Source: Herbiconiux sp. VKM Ac-1786
Lineage (GTDB): Bacteria; Actinomycetota; Actinomycetes; Actinomycetales; Microbacteriaceae
Length of the DNA: 64,000 nucleotides
NCBI RefSeq assembly: GCF_015350805.1
Contig: NZ_JADKSG010000001.1
Span: 1,598,513 to 1,662,512, forward strand
Reading direction: 5' to 3'
In this document: one piece after another, positions 33,566 through 42,345 of the stretch
Position numbering within the stretch: the stretch's first letter is position 1
Layout: each line of letters starts with the position of its first letter
Notes under the pieces: generated by a model
Told to the model about the DNA's origin: nothing
Databases searched by the model: none
Seen by the model: only the letters and a program-made list of their open reading frames with translations
Position numbers and translations under genes: made by a program

Positions 33566-34912
33566 ATGAAGATCACGTCCCGGAGGTCGACACTGCGCCG
33601 TGTCGCCCTCGCCACAGCAACCACCTTCGCCCTCGGGCTCTCGCTCGCGGCCTGCGCCTCGGGCGGCAGCTCGTCGAGCGGCTCCGGCTCGGCCGACGAC
33701 ATCGAGGCCGCGCTCGAGAAGGGCGGCACGCTGACCTACTGGAGCTGGACCCCCTCGGGCGAGGCCCAGGTCGCCGCCTTCGAGAAGGCCTACCCGAACG
33801 TCGACGTCAAGCTCGTCAACGCCGGCACCAACACCGACGAGTACACCAAGCTGCAGAACGCGATCACCGCCGGCTCCGGTGCCCCCGACGTGGCCCAGGT
33901 CGAGTACTACGCCATCCCGCAGTTCGCGCTCTCCGACTCCCTGGTCGACCTGAGCTCCTACGGCTTCGGCGACCTCGAAGACCAGTACAGCGGCGGCCCG
34001 TGGAGCTCCGTCTCCTTCGACGGCAAGATCTACGGCCTGCCCCAGGACTCCGGCCCCATGGCCATGTTCTACAACAAGACGGTCTTCGACCAGTACGGCA
34101 TCGCCGTGCCCACCACCTACGACGAGTACGTCGCCGCGGCCGAGAAGCTGCACACGGCCGACCCGTCGAAGTACATCACCTCCGACACGGGAGACCCCGG
34201 CTTCGCCACCAGCATGATCTGGCAGGCGGGCGGCAAGCCGTTCACCGCCGAGGGCACCGACGTCTCGATCGACCTGCAGGACGACGGCTCCAAGAAGTGG
34301 GCCGACACCTGGAACAAGCTCAACGAGGGCGGCCTGCTCTCCAGCACCCCGAGCTGGGGCGACGAGTGGTACAAGGGCCTCGGCGACGGCAGCATCGCGA
34401 CGCTGCTGACCGGTGCGTGGATGCCCGGCGTGCTCGAGTCCTCGGTGGCCGACGCCTCCGGTGACTGGCGCGTGGCCCCCATGCCCACCTACGACGGCAC
34501 CCCGGTGACCGCCGAGAACGGCGGCGGCGGACAGGTCGTGCTGAAGCAGTCGAAGAACCAGGCCCTCGCGGCCGGCTTCCTGAAGTGGCTGAACTCCGAC
34601 CCCGAGTCGATCAAGGTGTTCCTCGCCTCGGGCGGCTTCCCCGCCACCACGGCCGACCTCGAGTCGCCCGAGTTCCTCGCCCAGACCCCCGAGTACTTCG
34701 GCGGTCAGGCCATCAACGAGGTGCTCGTCGACGCGTCGAAGAACGTGCCCACCGGCTGGCACTACCTGCCCTACCAGGTCTACGCCAACAGCATCTTCGG
34801 TGACACCGTCGGCCAGGCCTACGAGAACAAGGGCGACCTGAACGAGGGTCTCACCACCTGGCAGGACCAGCTGGCCGACTACGGCAGCCAGCAGGGCTTC
34901 ACCGTCAAGTAG
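33566..34912 (+). CDS. Sugar-binding lipoprotein (SBP_bac_1)
   Basis: 448 residues, ATG 33566 with AAAGGAA upstream. Lipoprotein signal with lipobox LAAC (Cys30), then a Ser/Gly linker. The mature domain follows the CUT1 binding-protein pattern: LTYWSWTPSGEAQVAAFEKA, KLQNAITAGSGAPDVAQVE, YGLPQDSGPMAMFYNKTVFD, GAWMPGVLE and ENGGGGQVVLKQSKNQALA. Trp and Tyr residues are plentiful, as in oligosaccharide binders. It is placed third in the operon and followed by a strong hairpin. The ligand is inferred to be arabinogalactan fragments. Confidence 0.92.
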   Translation: MKITSRRSTLRRVALATATTFALGLSLAACASGGSSSSGSGSADDIEAALEKGGTLTYWSWTPSGEAQVAAFEKAYPNVDVKLVNAGTNTDEYTKLQNAITAGSGAPDVAQVEYYAIPQFALSDSLVDLSSYGFGDLEDQYSGGPWSSVSFDGKIYGLPQDSGPMAMFYNKTVFDQYGIAVPTTYDEYVAAAEKLHTADPSKYITSDTGDPGFATSMIWQAGGKPFTAEGTDVSIDLQDDGSKKWADTWNKLNEGGLLSSTPSWGDEWYKGLGDGSIATLLTGAWMPGVLESSVADASGDWRVAPMPTYDGTPVTAENGGGGQVVLKQSKNQALAAGFLKWLNSDPESIKVFLASGGFPATTADLESPEFLAQTPEYFGGQAINEVLVDASKNVPTGWHYLPYQVYANSIFGDTVGQAYENKGDLNEGLTTWQDQLADYGSQQGFTVK

Positions 34913-34920
34913 TCCCTCGG

Positions 34921-34953
34921 AGCGCGGCGGTCGGCGACCCCGGCCGCCGCGCT
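34921..34953 (+). terminator. GC-rich hairpin between the binding-protein gene and the glycosidase genes
   Basis: AGCGCGGCGG (34921-34930) pairs perfectly with CCGCCGCGCT (34944-34953), 13-base loop, 8 bases after the stop codon. It may be a partial terminator or an mRNA 3' stabiliser that keeps binding-protein mRNA abundant relative to the downstream enzymes. Confidence 0.65.
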
Positions 34954-34963
34954 TCGTCCGTTC

Positions 34964-34980
34964 TCCGGGAAAGCGCTCCA
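34964..34980 (+). promoter_or_regulatory. Second, different LacI-type box upstream of the GH51 gene
   Basis: TCCGGGAAAGCGCTCCA has the AAAGCGCT core common to many LacI/GalR operators. It is unlike the ATGTTnACGCAAACAT operators of the importer. It lies 45 bases before the GH51 start. Confidence 0.45.
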
Positions 34981-35024
34981 TCAGCGCGCGCGACCCCGAA
35001 CACGCACCTCCAGAAAGGCTCCGG

Positions 35025-36611
35025 ATGCTCTCCGCCCGACTCTCGATCGACCCCGGCACGTCGATCGGCGTCGTCCCCCGGCGGCTCTTCGGCACCTTCG
35101 TCGAGCACATGGGCCGAAGCGTCTACGAGGGCATCTACGAGCCCACCCACCCGGATGCGCGGCCGGACGGCTTCCGCGCCGACGTGCTCGCCCTCGTGCA
35201 GGAGCTCGGCGCCACCACCGTGCGCTACCCCGGCGGCAACTTCGTCTCGGGCTACCGCTGGGAGGACGGGGTCGGCCCGCGCGAGAGCCGCCCGGTGCGG
35301 CTCGACGCCGCCTGGCACAGCGTCGAGACCAACCAGGTCGGCCTGCACGAGTTCGCCGACTGGGCCCGCGAGGCCCGGCTCGAGCTGATGTACGCCGTCA
35401 ACCTCGGCACCCGCGGTATCGCAGAGGCCGCCGACGTGCTCGAGTACGCCAACCACCCGGCCGGCACCGCACTCGCCGAGCGCCGGCGCGCGAACGGGGC
35501 CGAGGAGCCCTTCGGCATCCGCCTCTGGTGTCTCGGCAACGAGGTCGACGGCCCCTGGCAGATCGGCCACAAGACGGCCGACGAGTACGGTCGGCTCGCT
35601 GCCGAGACCGCCCGCCTGATGAAGTTCGTCGACCCCGGGGTCGAGCTCGTCGCCGCCGGATCCTCCAACGCCGAGATGCCGACGTTCGGCGAGTGGGAGC
35701 GCACCGTGCTGCGCCACACGATCGGCCTCGTCGACCACATCTCGCTGCACGCCTACTACGAGGAGTCCGACGGCGACGCCGCCAGCTTCCTCGCCTCGGG
35801 CACCGCCCTCGACCGGTACATCGAGCAGGTGGCCGCGATCATCGACGAGGCGGGCGCGGGGCCGGAGTCCGAGCATCCGGTCGGCATCAGCGTCGACGAG
35901 TGGAACGTCTGGTACCAGCGGCGCTGGAACGAGATCGACAAGCCGGTGGTGATGAACGGCGCCTGGCCCGAGCATCCGCGCCTGATCGAGGACGCGTACT
36001 CGGTGACGGACGCCGTGGTCGTCGGCTCGCTGCTCGTGTCGCTCCTGCGCCACGGCGACCGCGTGACCATGGCGAACCTGGCGCAGCTGGTGAACGTGAT
36101 CGCACCCATCCGCTCGGAGCCGGGCGGGCCGGCGTGGCGGCAGAGCACCTTCTTCCCGTTCCAGCGCGCCGCGGCGCTCGCGCACGGGCGGGTCGTCACG
36201 CCCGTGGTCGAGGTGCCTAGCATCCGCACCGCCGTGCACGGGGAGGCGCCGCTCGTCGACGCCGTCGCGACCGTGCGGGACGACGGCGGGATCGTGCTGT
36301 TCGTCACGAACCGTTCGCTCGATCAGGAGGTCGCTCTCGAGGTGGCCCTGGGCGACGTCGTGGGCGGCGCCGGGTCGGCGGGCCGCGCATCCGCTCTGCA
36401 GCTGGTGAGCGCCGAGACGCTCTGCACCCCGCCCGGCGGTGATCGCCACACCGTCAACGACGCCGGCGCCCAGCCTGTCGGGATGACCGACCTTCGCGGG
36501 GTGAGCCTCGACGGCGCCCTGCTCACCGCCACCCTGCCGGCCCTGTCGTGGTCGGTCGTGGTGCTCGCGCCCTCGGGCGCCCTGAACTCTGAGGAGCAGC
36601 TCGATGTCTGA
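35025..36611 (+). CDS. abfA: Alpha-L-arabinofuranosidase (GH51)
   Basis: 528 residues with no signal peptide, so cytoplasmic. Family markers: RRLFGTFVEHMGRSVYEGIY, TTVRYPGGNFVSGYRWEDG, acid/base Glu173 in CLGNEVDGPWQ, HAYYEE and nucleophile Glu292 in SVDEWNVWY. The C-terminal beta-sandwich spans about 385-510. ATG 35025 follows AGAAAGG. It removes terminal arabinofuranose from imported oligosaccharides. Its stop overlaps the GH35 start by 8 bases. It belongs to the importer locus and complements the extracellular GH30 enzyme. Confidence 0.94.
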   Translation: MLSARLSIDPGTSIGVVPRRLFGTFVEHMGRSVYEGIYEPTHPDARPDGFRADVLALVQELGATTVRYPGGNFVSGYRWEDGVGPRESRPVRLDAAWHSVETNQVGLHEFADWAREARLELMYAVNLGTRGIAEAADVLEYANHPAGTALAERRRANGAEEPFGIRLWCLGNEVDGPWQIGHKTADEYGRLAAETARLMKFVDPGVELVAAGSSNAEMPTFGEWERTVLRHTIGLVDHISLHAYYEESDGDAASFLASGTALDRYIEQVAAIIDEAGAGPESEHPVGISVDEWNVWYQRRWNEIDKPVVMNGAWPEHPRLIEDAYSVTDAVVVGSLLVSLLRHGDRVTMANLAQLVNVIAPIRSEPGGPAWRQSTFFPFQRAAALAHGRVVTPVVEVPSIRTAVHGEAPLVDAVATVRDDGGIVLFVTNRSLDQEVALEVALGDVVGGAGSAGRASALQLVSAETLCTPPGGDRHTVNDAGAQPVGMTDLRGVSLDGALLTATLPALSWSVVVLAPSGALNSEEQLDV

Positions 36612-38433
36612 GTCCACCCCCGCCGCCGGCCCCGCCTCGCGGTTCTCGATCGGCCCCGAGCAGTTCGAGCTCGACGGAGAGCCCGTGCGCATTCTCTCGG
36701 GGGCGCTGCACTACTTCCGGGTGCACCCCGATCTGTGGCGCGACCGCATCCGCAAGGCGCGCGAGATGGGCCTGAACACGATCGAGACCTACGTCGCCTG
36801 GAACGCGCACGCTCCCCGCGAGGGCGAGTTCGACCTGAGCGGCGGCCTCGACCTCGGGCGGTTCCTCGACGACGTGGCGGCCGAGGGCATGCACGCCATC
36901 GTGCGCCCCGGCCCCTACATCTGCGCCGAGTGGGACAACGGCGGCCTGCCCTCGTGGCTCTTCACCAGCGGCACCGTCGGGGTGCGTCGCGACGAGCCCC
37001 AGTACCTGGCCGCCGTGCAGAACTACCTCGAGCAGCTCGCTCCCGTGCTCGTGCCCCGGCAGATCGACAACGGTGGGCCGATCATCCTGGTGCAGATCGA
37101 GAACGAGTACGGCGCGTACGGTTCCGACCCGGTGTACCTCGAGAAGCTCGTCGCCATGAACCGCGGCATCGGCCTGACCGTGCCCTTCACCACGGTCGAC
37201 CAGCCCACCGACGAGATGCTCGCGAACGGCAGCCTGCCGAGCCTGCACAAGACGGGCTCGTTCGGATCGCGCTCGGCCGAGCGCCTCGCCACCCTGCGCG
37301 AGCACCAGCCCACCGGGCCGCTGATGTGCTCGGAGTTCTGGGACGGCTGGTTCGACTTCTGGGGCGCCCACCACCACACGACCTCCACCGCGCAGTCGGC
37401 CGCCGACCTCGACGAGCTGCTCGCGCTCGGGGCGTCGGTCAACATCTACATGTTCCACGGCGGCACCAACTTCGGCTTCACCAACGGCGCCAACGACAAG
37501 GGCGTCTACCAGCCGATCGTCACGAGCTACGACTACGACGCCCCGCTCGACGAGGCCGGGTTCCCGACGGCCAAGTACTGGGCGTTCCGAGAGGTGCTGG
37601 CGAGGTACAACCCGTCTCTTCCGGATGCTCGGCCCTCCGTGGCGCCGTCGGCCCCCGCGTTCCGGGTGCCGCTCACCGCGGCGCTGCCGCTCGATGCGGC
37701 GACGAACCTGCTCGGGGAGTGGGTGGCGTCGGATGCGCTGCCGACGATGGACGCGCTCGGCCTGTTCCGCGGGTTCGCGCTGTATCGGACGGAGATCGAC
37801 ACGACTTCCTCGTCCTCGTTCTCCGCCTCTGCTCCCGTGCTCGAGCTCGGGGAGGTGCGGGACCGGGCGCTCGTGCGTCTGAACGGCGTCACGCTGGGGG
37901 TGCTCGCCCGCGACCACCACGACAGCCGCATCGCGCTGCCGGCCGGGGTGCGCGGAACCCTCGACATCCTCGTGGAGGACCAGGGCCGCGTCGACTACGG
38001 CCCCCGCATCGGCGAGCCCAAGGGCCTGATCGGGCCGGCCTGCCTGAACGGCGAGCAGCTGCGGCGCTGGACGGTGCTGCCCCTGCCGCTCGATGACCTC
38101 GAGGCGGTGACGGGCGCGCTCGAGGCGACCGCCGCATCCGTCACCGGGCCTCTCGCCGGTGCGCTCGCCGGCCCGGCCTTCGGCTACGCGACGTTCGACG
38201 TCGACCCGGGTGCCGACCTCTACCTCGACACCCGCGACTGGGGCAAGGGCGCGGTCTGGGTGAACGGCTTCAACCTCGGCCGCTACTGGTCGCGCGGCCC
38301 GCAGCACACCCTCATCGTCCCGGCGCCGCTGCTCCGCCCGACGGGCAACACCCTCGTGCTGCTCGAGCTGCACGCGGCGGCCGCCACGGCGACCTTCGTC
38401 GCGTCACCCGACCTGGGCCACACCGACTTCTGA
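36604..38433 (+). CDS. Beta-galactosidase (GH35)
   Basis: 609 residues, cytoplasmic (no signal). TIM barrel: PVRILSGALHYFRVHPDLW, GLNTIETYVAWNAHAPREG, VRPGPYICAEWDNGGLPSWL. Acid/base Glu168 in QIENEYG and nucleophile Glu244 in MCSEFWDGWFDFWG; YMFHGGTNFGFTNGA follows. C-terminal jelly-roll domains (about 375-600) include GAVWVNGFNLGRYWSRGPQ. The ATG overlaps the arabinofuranosidase stop and has GAGGAG upstream. It cleaves terminal beta-galactose, as expected for galactan side chains after arabinose removal. Confidence 0.94.
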   Translation: MSESTPAAGPASRFSIGPEQFELDGEPVRILSGALHYFRVHPDLWRDRIRKAREMGLNTIETYVAWNAHAPREGEFDLSGGLDLGRFLDDVAAEGMHAIVRPGPYICAEWDNGGLPSWLFTSGTVGVRRDEPQYLAAVQNYLEQLAPVLVPRQIDNGGPIILVQIENEYGAYGSDPVYLEKLVAMNRGIGLTVPFTTVDQPTDEMLANGSLPSLHKTGSFGSRSAERLATLREHQPTGPLMCSEFWDGWFDFWGAHHHTTSTAQSAADLDELLALGASVNIYMFHGGTNFGFTNGANDKGVYQPIVTSYDYDAPLDEAGFPTAKYWAFREVLARYNPSLPDARPSVAPSAPAFRVPLTAALPLDAATNLLGEWVASDALPTMDALGLFRGFALYRTEIDTTSSSSFSASAPVLELGEVRDRALVRLNGVTLGVLARDHHDSRIALPAGVRGTLDILVEDQGRVDYGPRIGEPKGLIGPACLNGEQLRRWTVLPLPLDDLEAVTGALEATAASVTGPLAGALAGPAFGYATFDVDPGADLYLDTRDWGKGAVWVNGFNLGRYWSRGPQHTLIVPAPLLRPTGNTLVLLELHAAAATATFVASPDLGHTDF

Positions 38434-38573
38434 CCCGCCGCGCCCGCGCCCCTCGCCCCGCCCCGCCCTCGGACACGCGGACTTTGATGGGTCCCACGCG
38501 GTACTCGTCGTTAGCGGAGGAATAGTCAGGTACAGTCGACTTCCACGAGGACGACACGAGAGACGAGTGGCCC

Positions 38574-39035
38574 ATGCGCACGAGAACTCGGATCGTCGGG
38601 GTCGTCCTCTGGGCTGTCGCGCTGACCTGCGGTGTGATGGGTTCCGATCCGCCGTCTCATACGTACGGCGATCCGGCTGTTCGACGTGGTGACGACCCGA
38701 CGAACGACTTCATTGCCGAAGTCGGCCAGGAGTTCATCGACAACCAGCGCATCCTGGGTGAGTTGAAGGGGTGGATCCTGGAGCAACCAGGGGTCGAGCA
38801 GAGCGGCTACATCGATCAGGTCAATGACGCTGCCCACCCCGCCACCCGGCTGCTCTGGTTCGGAGACGATCCGCTGAAGGCGGCCGTGCTCGATCAGGCA
38901 CGTGCTCGCGGCATCACGGCGTCGGTGGAACAGCGCCCCCAGCCCTTGTCCGTCATCAATTCGATCGCCGCTCGGATCTCCGACCGGCTCGAGAACGACA
39001 GTGCCACTCTGCGGCTCTCGAGGGTTCTCGACTGA
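38574..39035 (+). CDS. Secreted protein of unknown function
   Basis: 153 residues. The N-terminus MRTRTRIVGVVLWAVALTCG looks like an export signal; ALTC is a poor lipobox. The rest is soluble and polar, with a helical segment DPTNDFIAEVGQEFIDNQRI, an aromatic RLLWFGDD, then DQARARGITASVEQRPQPLS. The codons are less GC3-rich than the neighbours. A -10-like TACAGT lies about 40 bases upstream. I do not recognise a family. Confidence 0.65.
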   Translation: MRTRTRIVGVVLWAVALTCGVMGSDPPSHTYGDPAVRRGDDPTNDFIAEVGQEFIDNQRILGELKGWILEQPGVEQSGYIDQVNDAAHPATRLLWFGDDPLKAAVLDQARARGITASVEQRPQPLSVINSIAARISDRLENDSATLRLSRVLD

Positions 39036-39214
39036 CTTCCCGCCTTGACGGGTGAGGTTTCCCGAGCGCGAGTCGCAGGGGCCGGGGCAGTGAGCGGAGG
39101 CTGACCCGGTGCCGCAGCCGACCGACGCCCGGCCCGACCGGCGTCGCGGCAGGTCGGGCCGACGCGAGGGTAGCGGCCCGGCATCAGCGCGGTCTGCGCG
39201 CCGCGACCTCGGAC

Positions 39215-39913
39215 TCAGTCGAGGGCATCGGTTACCGCGACCGCGGGGTCGGCGGGCGGGCCCGAGACCGTGCAGACCTTGATGCCCTCCGGGTCGCGGT
39301 CGGTGTGGGCGCGCTGCACCGGGATCACGACGGTCCAGGTTCCGGGCACGTACTCCGTCACCCGACTGTCGGCGAAGGTCGCGGTCGAGGTCGTCGGGGC
39401 CGCCGGGATGAGGGTGCCGTCGGGGGTCGTCCGGTCGGTGTCCCACGGGTCGGGAGCCGCCACGCAGAGGTCGAAGGCGGTCTGGGCGGTCAGGGTTGAC
39501 TCAGTCCCGGTGTCGGTGCCGGTGCCGGTGCCGGTTCCATCGCTGCCGGCGCCCTCTTCGTCGGACGGGGTCGTCGGCGTGGATGGCGGCGGTGTGGGGG
39601 ATGGGCTCGCGGTGGGGCTGGGCGCGACGGTCACCGGGCCGGGCCCCGCCGGCGCTCCGCCGCCCGGGAGCAGCGGCACCCCCGTCACCACGACCACCAC
39701 GGCGATCGCCGCGACGCCCGCCACCCCCGCGAACCCGCCCGCGGCCGCCGCGAGCCGACGGCGGCCCGCCCGGGCCGGGGCGCGGCGCAGGTCCTCGCGG
39801 GCGTGCTCCACGAGGAGGGAGCGCAGGAGGCGCCGCTGCGCGGGTTGGAGCTCGTCGGATTCGGACGGGCTCGTCGAGTCATCGGGGATCGGGCTGCCGG
39901 GCATCCGGTTCAT
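39215..39913 (-). CDS. Single-TM protein paired with an ECF sigma factor (possible anti-sigma)
   Basis: 232 residues. The cytoplasmic N-part (about 1-58) is LQPAQRRLLRSLLVEHARED then Arg/Ala-rich; one TM helix follows (GVAGVAAIAVVVVVTGVPLL); then a Pro/Ser/Thr linker and an exported domain with two Cys (FDLCVAAPDPWDTDR, GIKVCTVSGP). ATG 39913 overlaps the sigma stop by 4 bases, the usual arrangement for a sigma/anti-sigma pair. No zinc-binding anti-sigma motif (HxxxCxxC) is visible, so its role is inferred from position only. Confidence 0.72.
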   Translation of the reverse strand: MNRMPGSPIPDDSTSPSESDELQPAQRRLLRSLLVEHAREDLRRAPARAGRRRLAAAAGGFAGVAGVAAIAVVVVVTGVPLLPGGGAPAGPGPVTVAPSPTASPSPTPPPSTPTTPSDEEGAGSDGTGTGTGTDTGTESTLTAQTAFDLCVAAPDPWDTDRTTPDGTLIPAAPTTSTATFADSRVTEYVPGTWTVVIPVQRAHTDRDPEGIKVCTVSGPPADPAVAVTDALD

Positions 39914-40509
39914 TGCGCACCTCCGGCGCTCGAGGTGGTCAGGTCGGTCAGCACGTCGGCGCTCAGTCGCCGGCGCGCGCGGGAGAGGCGCGACTTCACG
40001 GTGCCGGGTGCGACCCCGAGCAGCTCGGCGGCGTCGGCCGTCGAGACGCCCTGGATGACGCAGAGCGCGATCACGTCGCGGTCTCGGGCGGGCAGTCGTC
40101 GCAGCGCCGTCAGGGTGCGGGATGCCAGAGCCGAGCGGTCGAGGCGCTCGTCGACCCGGTGGGCGTGGTCCTCCGCGAGGGCGGACGACCCGTCGGCCGT
40201 GTGCAGCCGTCTGATCAGGGCGTCGGCGCGGCGGCGCGAGCGGCGGGCGTTCCGCGCGAGGTTGTTCGTGGTCACGGCCAGCCAGGCGATGATCGATCCG
40301 TCGACCATTCGCACCGACTCCCGGCGGCGCCACGCCTCGAGGAAGACGAGGGCGGTGAGGTCCTCGGCGTCGTGCACGGATTCGCTGAGGCGCCGCGCCT
40401 GACGGAAGACCCGCGCGTGGTGCAGGTCGAACACCTCCCCGAAGGCGTCGGGGTCTCCCGCGCGGGCGCGCTCCCAGAGGGCGGGTTCGTCGATGCTTCG
40501 GCTGGTCAC
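39910..40509 (-). CDS. ECF-type RNA polymerase sigma factor
   Basis: 199 residues from GTG 40509; longer frames lack conservation. Region 2: FGEVFDLHHARVFRQARRL then DAEDLTALVFLEAWRRR and WLAVTTNNLARNARRSRR. Region 4: LRRLPARDRDVIALCVIQGV then AELLGVAPGTVKSRLSRARR. No good ribosome site precedes GTG 40509 and translation may be leaderless. It is coupled by ATGA to a membrane protein gene that may hold it inactive. The stimulus is unknown. Confidence 0.9.
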   Translation of the reverse strand: MTSRSIDEPALWERARAGDPDAFGEVFDLHHARVFRQARRLSESVHDAEDLTALVFLEAWRRRESVRMVDGSIIAWLAVTTNNLARNARRSRRRADALIRRLHTADGSSALAEDHAHRVDERLDRSALASRTLTALRRLPARDRDVIALCVIQGVSTADAAELLGVAPGTVKSRLSRARRRLSADVLTDLTTSSAGGAQ

Positions 40510-40632
40510 ACTTAGGAGTGTCCGGCATCGGGTGCCCGGTTCCCGATCGGCGAGCGGCGACACGTGAGCGCAGCGGCCTGCAGTGCGCCGGGTCGACACC
40601 GGGTGGGCGGCCCGGCGCCACCGCCAGCGAGG

Positions 40633-41055
40633 TCAGCCCGCCCAGGCCATCTCGACGTCGAACACCCACGTGACCCCGAACGGGTCGGTCGCCATGCCGT
40701 AGAGCGGCGCCCAGGCCGCCGGCGCCAGCGGCACGAGCACCGTCGAGGCCGCGGCGAAGGCGCCCCAGTACCGCTCGATCTCCGCGGCGTCGCTGCTGCG
40801 GATCGACACGAACAGCGGGATCACGCCCGGCGCGTACTCCGTGTGCGACGGCACGTCGTACGCCATCACCCGGAAGCCGTCCGGCGACTCGACCTGGCCC
40901 CACAGGAGCTGCGAGGCCTCCGCCGGCTCGGTCACGGCGTGCGCGTCGGCGTAGCTGACGGCGGCGAGCTGGCCGCCGAACACCGACTGGTAGAACTCCA
41001 GCGCCGCCCGGGCGTCGCCGCGGAAGTTCAGGTGGGGGGTGGTGGCGATCGCCAT
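40633..41055 (-). CDS. VOC-superfamily (PhnB/glyoxalase-like) protein
   Basis: 140 residues, ATG 41055 with GGAG upstream. The pattern LNFRGDARAALEFYQSVFGG, VMAYDVPS and MATDPFGVTWVFDVE is that of the PhnB subgroup of VOC proteins. The pairing is divergent with a WYL regulator, a frequent actinobacterial arrangement, across a 132-base promoter region. Substrate and catalytic activity are unknown. Confidence 0.85.
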   Translation of the reverse strand: MAIATTPHLNFRGDARAALEFYQSVFGGQLAAVSYADAHAVTEPAEASQLLWGQVESPDGFRVMAYDVPSHTEYAPGVIPLFVSIRSSDAAEIERYWGAFAAASTVLVPLAPAAWAPLYGMATDPFGVTWVFDVEMAWAG

Positions 41056-41187
41056 GGTGTCTCCTTCGATGAGCGGATGCCCGGCGAGCGCTCCCGCCGG
41101 GCCACGCCGCGACGACCTGCCGCGACGGCTCCACTCTCTCGGCAGAAGCGGTCAGTTCCAGTCCGCTTCTCGAAATACAGTGGACCC

Positions 41188-42171
41188 ATGAGCTCGACCT
41201 CGCGGATGCTGACGCTCCTCTCCCTGCTGCAGACCCGCCGCGACTGGCCGGGCGGCGTGCTGGCCGAGCGCCTTGAGGTCAGCCCCCGCACCGTGCGCCG
41301 CGACGTCGACCGGCTGCGCGAGCTCGGCTACCGCATCGGCGCGGTCAAGGGCCCCGACGGCGGCTACCGACTCGACGCCGGATCCGAGCTGCCCCCGCTG
41401 CTCTTCGACGACGACCAGGCGATCGCGCTCGCCGTCGCCCTCCAGCACGCCACGGCCGCCGGCGCCGGGGTCGAGGAGGCCGCCGTCCGCGCTCTCACCA
41501 CGGTGCGCCAGGTGCTGCCCGCGCGCCTGCGTCACCGGCTCGACGCCCTGCGCTTCACCACCCTCAAACCGCGGGTTCCGGATGCTCCGCCCACCGATCC
41601 CGAGCTGCTGATCGCCCTCTCCACCGCCGTCCGCGCCCGCCAGGTGCTGCGGGTCGACCACGTGAAGCCGGGGGCCGACGCCGACCAGGATCCGCCGCCG
41701 CCCCGACGCGTCGAACCGCACCACCTCGTCGCCTCGGCCGGGCGCTGGTACCTCGTGGCGTGGGATCTCGATCGCGACGACTGGCGCATCTTCCGCGCCG
41801 ACCGACTCGCGCTGCGCACCCCCGCGGGCGCCCGGTTCGCACCGAGAGCGGTGCCCGGGGGAGACGTGCGGGCCTTCGTCGCGGCACGGTTCAAGGGCTC
41901 GACCGCGGGCGACGAGTGGCCGTGCCGGGGTTCAGTGGTGCTCGACCGCCCTGTCGAGGAGGTGCAGTCGTTCGTCGGCGACGACGCGGTCACCCCGCTC
42001 GACGACGGAAGGGTGCGCGTCGAGGCGGGCGCCTGGTCGTGGCCGGCGCTCGCCGCCTCGTTCGCCCGCTTCGACGCCGCTATCAGCGAGGTGCAGCCGG
42101 CGGAGCTCAGAGCGGCGTTCGGCGAGCTGGCCGAACGGGCAGCGGTCGCTTCGAAGTCGCGTTCGAAATGA
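41188..42171 (+). CDS. WYL-domain transcriptional regulator (YafY type)
   Basis: 327 residues from ATG 41188; the frame is open upstream but overlaps the divergent VOC gene. N-terminal HTH_11: MLTLLSLLQTRRDWPGGVLA then LEVSPRTVRRDVDRLRELGY and GAVKGPDGGYRLDAG. The WYL domain follows, with HHLVASAGRWYLVAWDLDR and the basic FRADRL stretch, then a WCX-type C-terminus. It senses an unknown ligand and probably controls the VOC gene. A TACAGT -10-like element just upstream (41175-41180) leaves little room for a leader. Confidence 0.88.
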   Translation: MSSTSRMLTLLSLLQTRRDWPGGVLAERLEVSPRTVRRDVDRLRELGYRIGAVKGPDGGYRLDAGSELPPLLFDDDQAIALAVALQHATAAGAGVEEAAVRALTTVRQVLPARLRHRLDALRFTTLKPRVPDAPPTDPELLIALSTAVRARQVLRVDHVKPGADADQDPPPPRRVEPHHLVASAGRWYLVAWDLDRDDWRIFRADRLALRTPAGARFAPRAVPGGDVRAFVAARFKGSTAGDEWPCRGSVVLDRPVEEVQSFVGDDAVTPLDDGRVRVEAGAWSWPALAASFARFDAAISEVQPAELRAAFGELAERAAVASKSRSK

Positions 42172-42203
42172 CAGCGGTGTAACTGCTTCTAACGCTCCGG
42201 GCG

Positions 42204-42326
42204 GTGTTCACAGGCTGGGGAGGGGGAGTTTCCACACCCTGGATCGGCGGAGATTCGCGCTTCTGACAAGTTGTCCCCGTCTTGTGCACGCGTTCTCCAC
42301 AGATCCATCCACAGCCTGTGAACAAC
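42204..42326. promoter_or_regulatory. Cluster of DnaA-box-like sequences
   Basis: Against TT(A/G)TCCACA: GTGTTCACA (42204, 7/9), GTTTCCACA (42228, 7/9), TTGTCCCCG (42271, 7/9), TTCTCCACA (42293, 8/9), CCATCCACA (42305, 7/9) and, on the minus strand, TTGTTCACA (42326-42318, 8/9). In addition TGTTCACAGGCTG (42205-42217) and CAGCCTGTGAACA (42312-42324) are a perfect 13-bp inverted repeat. No dnaA, dnaN or parAB is nearby, so this is not an obvious origin. Confidence 0.55.
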
Positions 42327-42345
42327 CGGTGTTCGAAGCTCGCGC

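Noticed and set aside
42180-42345. Chromosomal origin of replication
   Set aside because: DnaA-box-like sites are present, but dnaA, dnaN, recF, parAB and an AT-rich unwinding region are absent.
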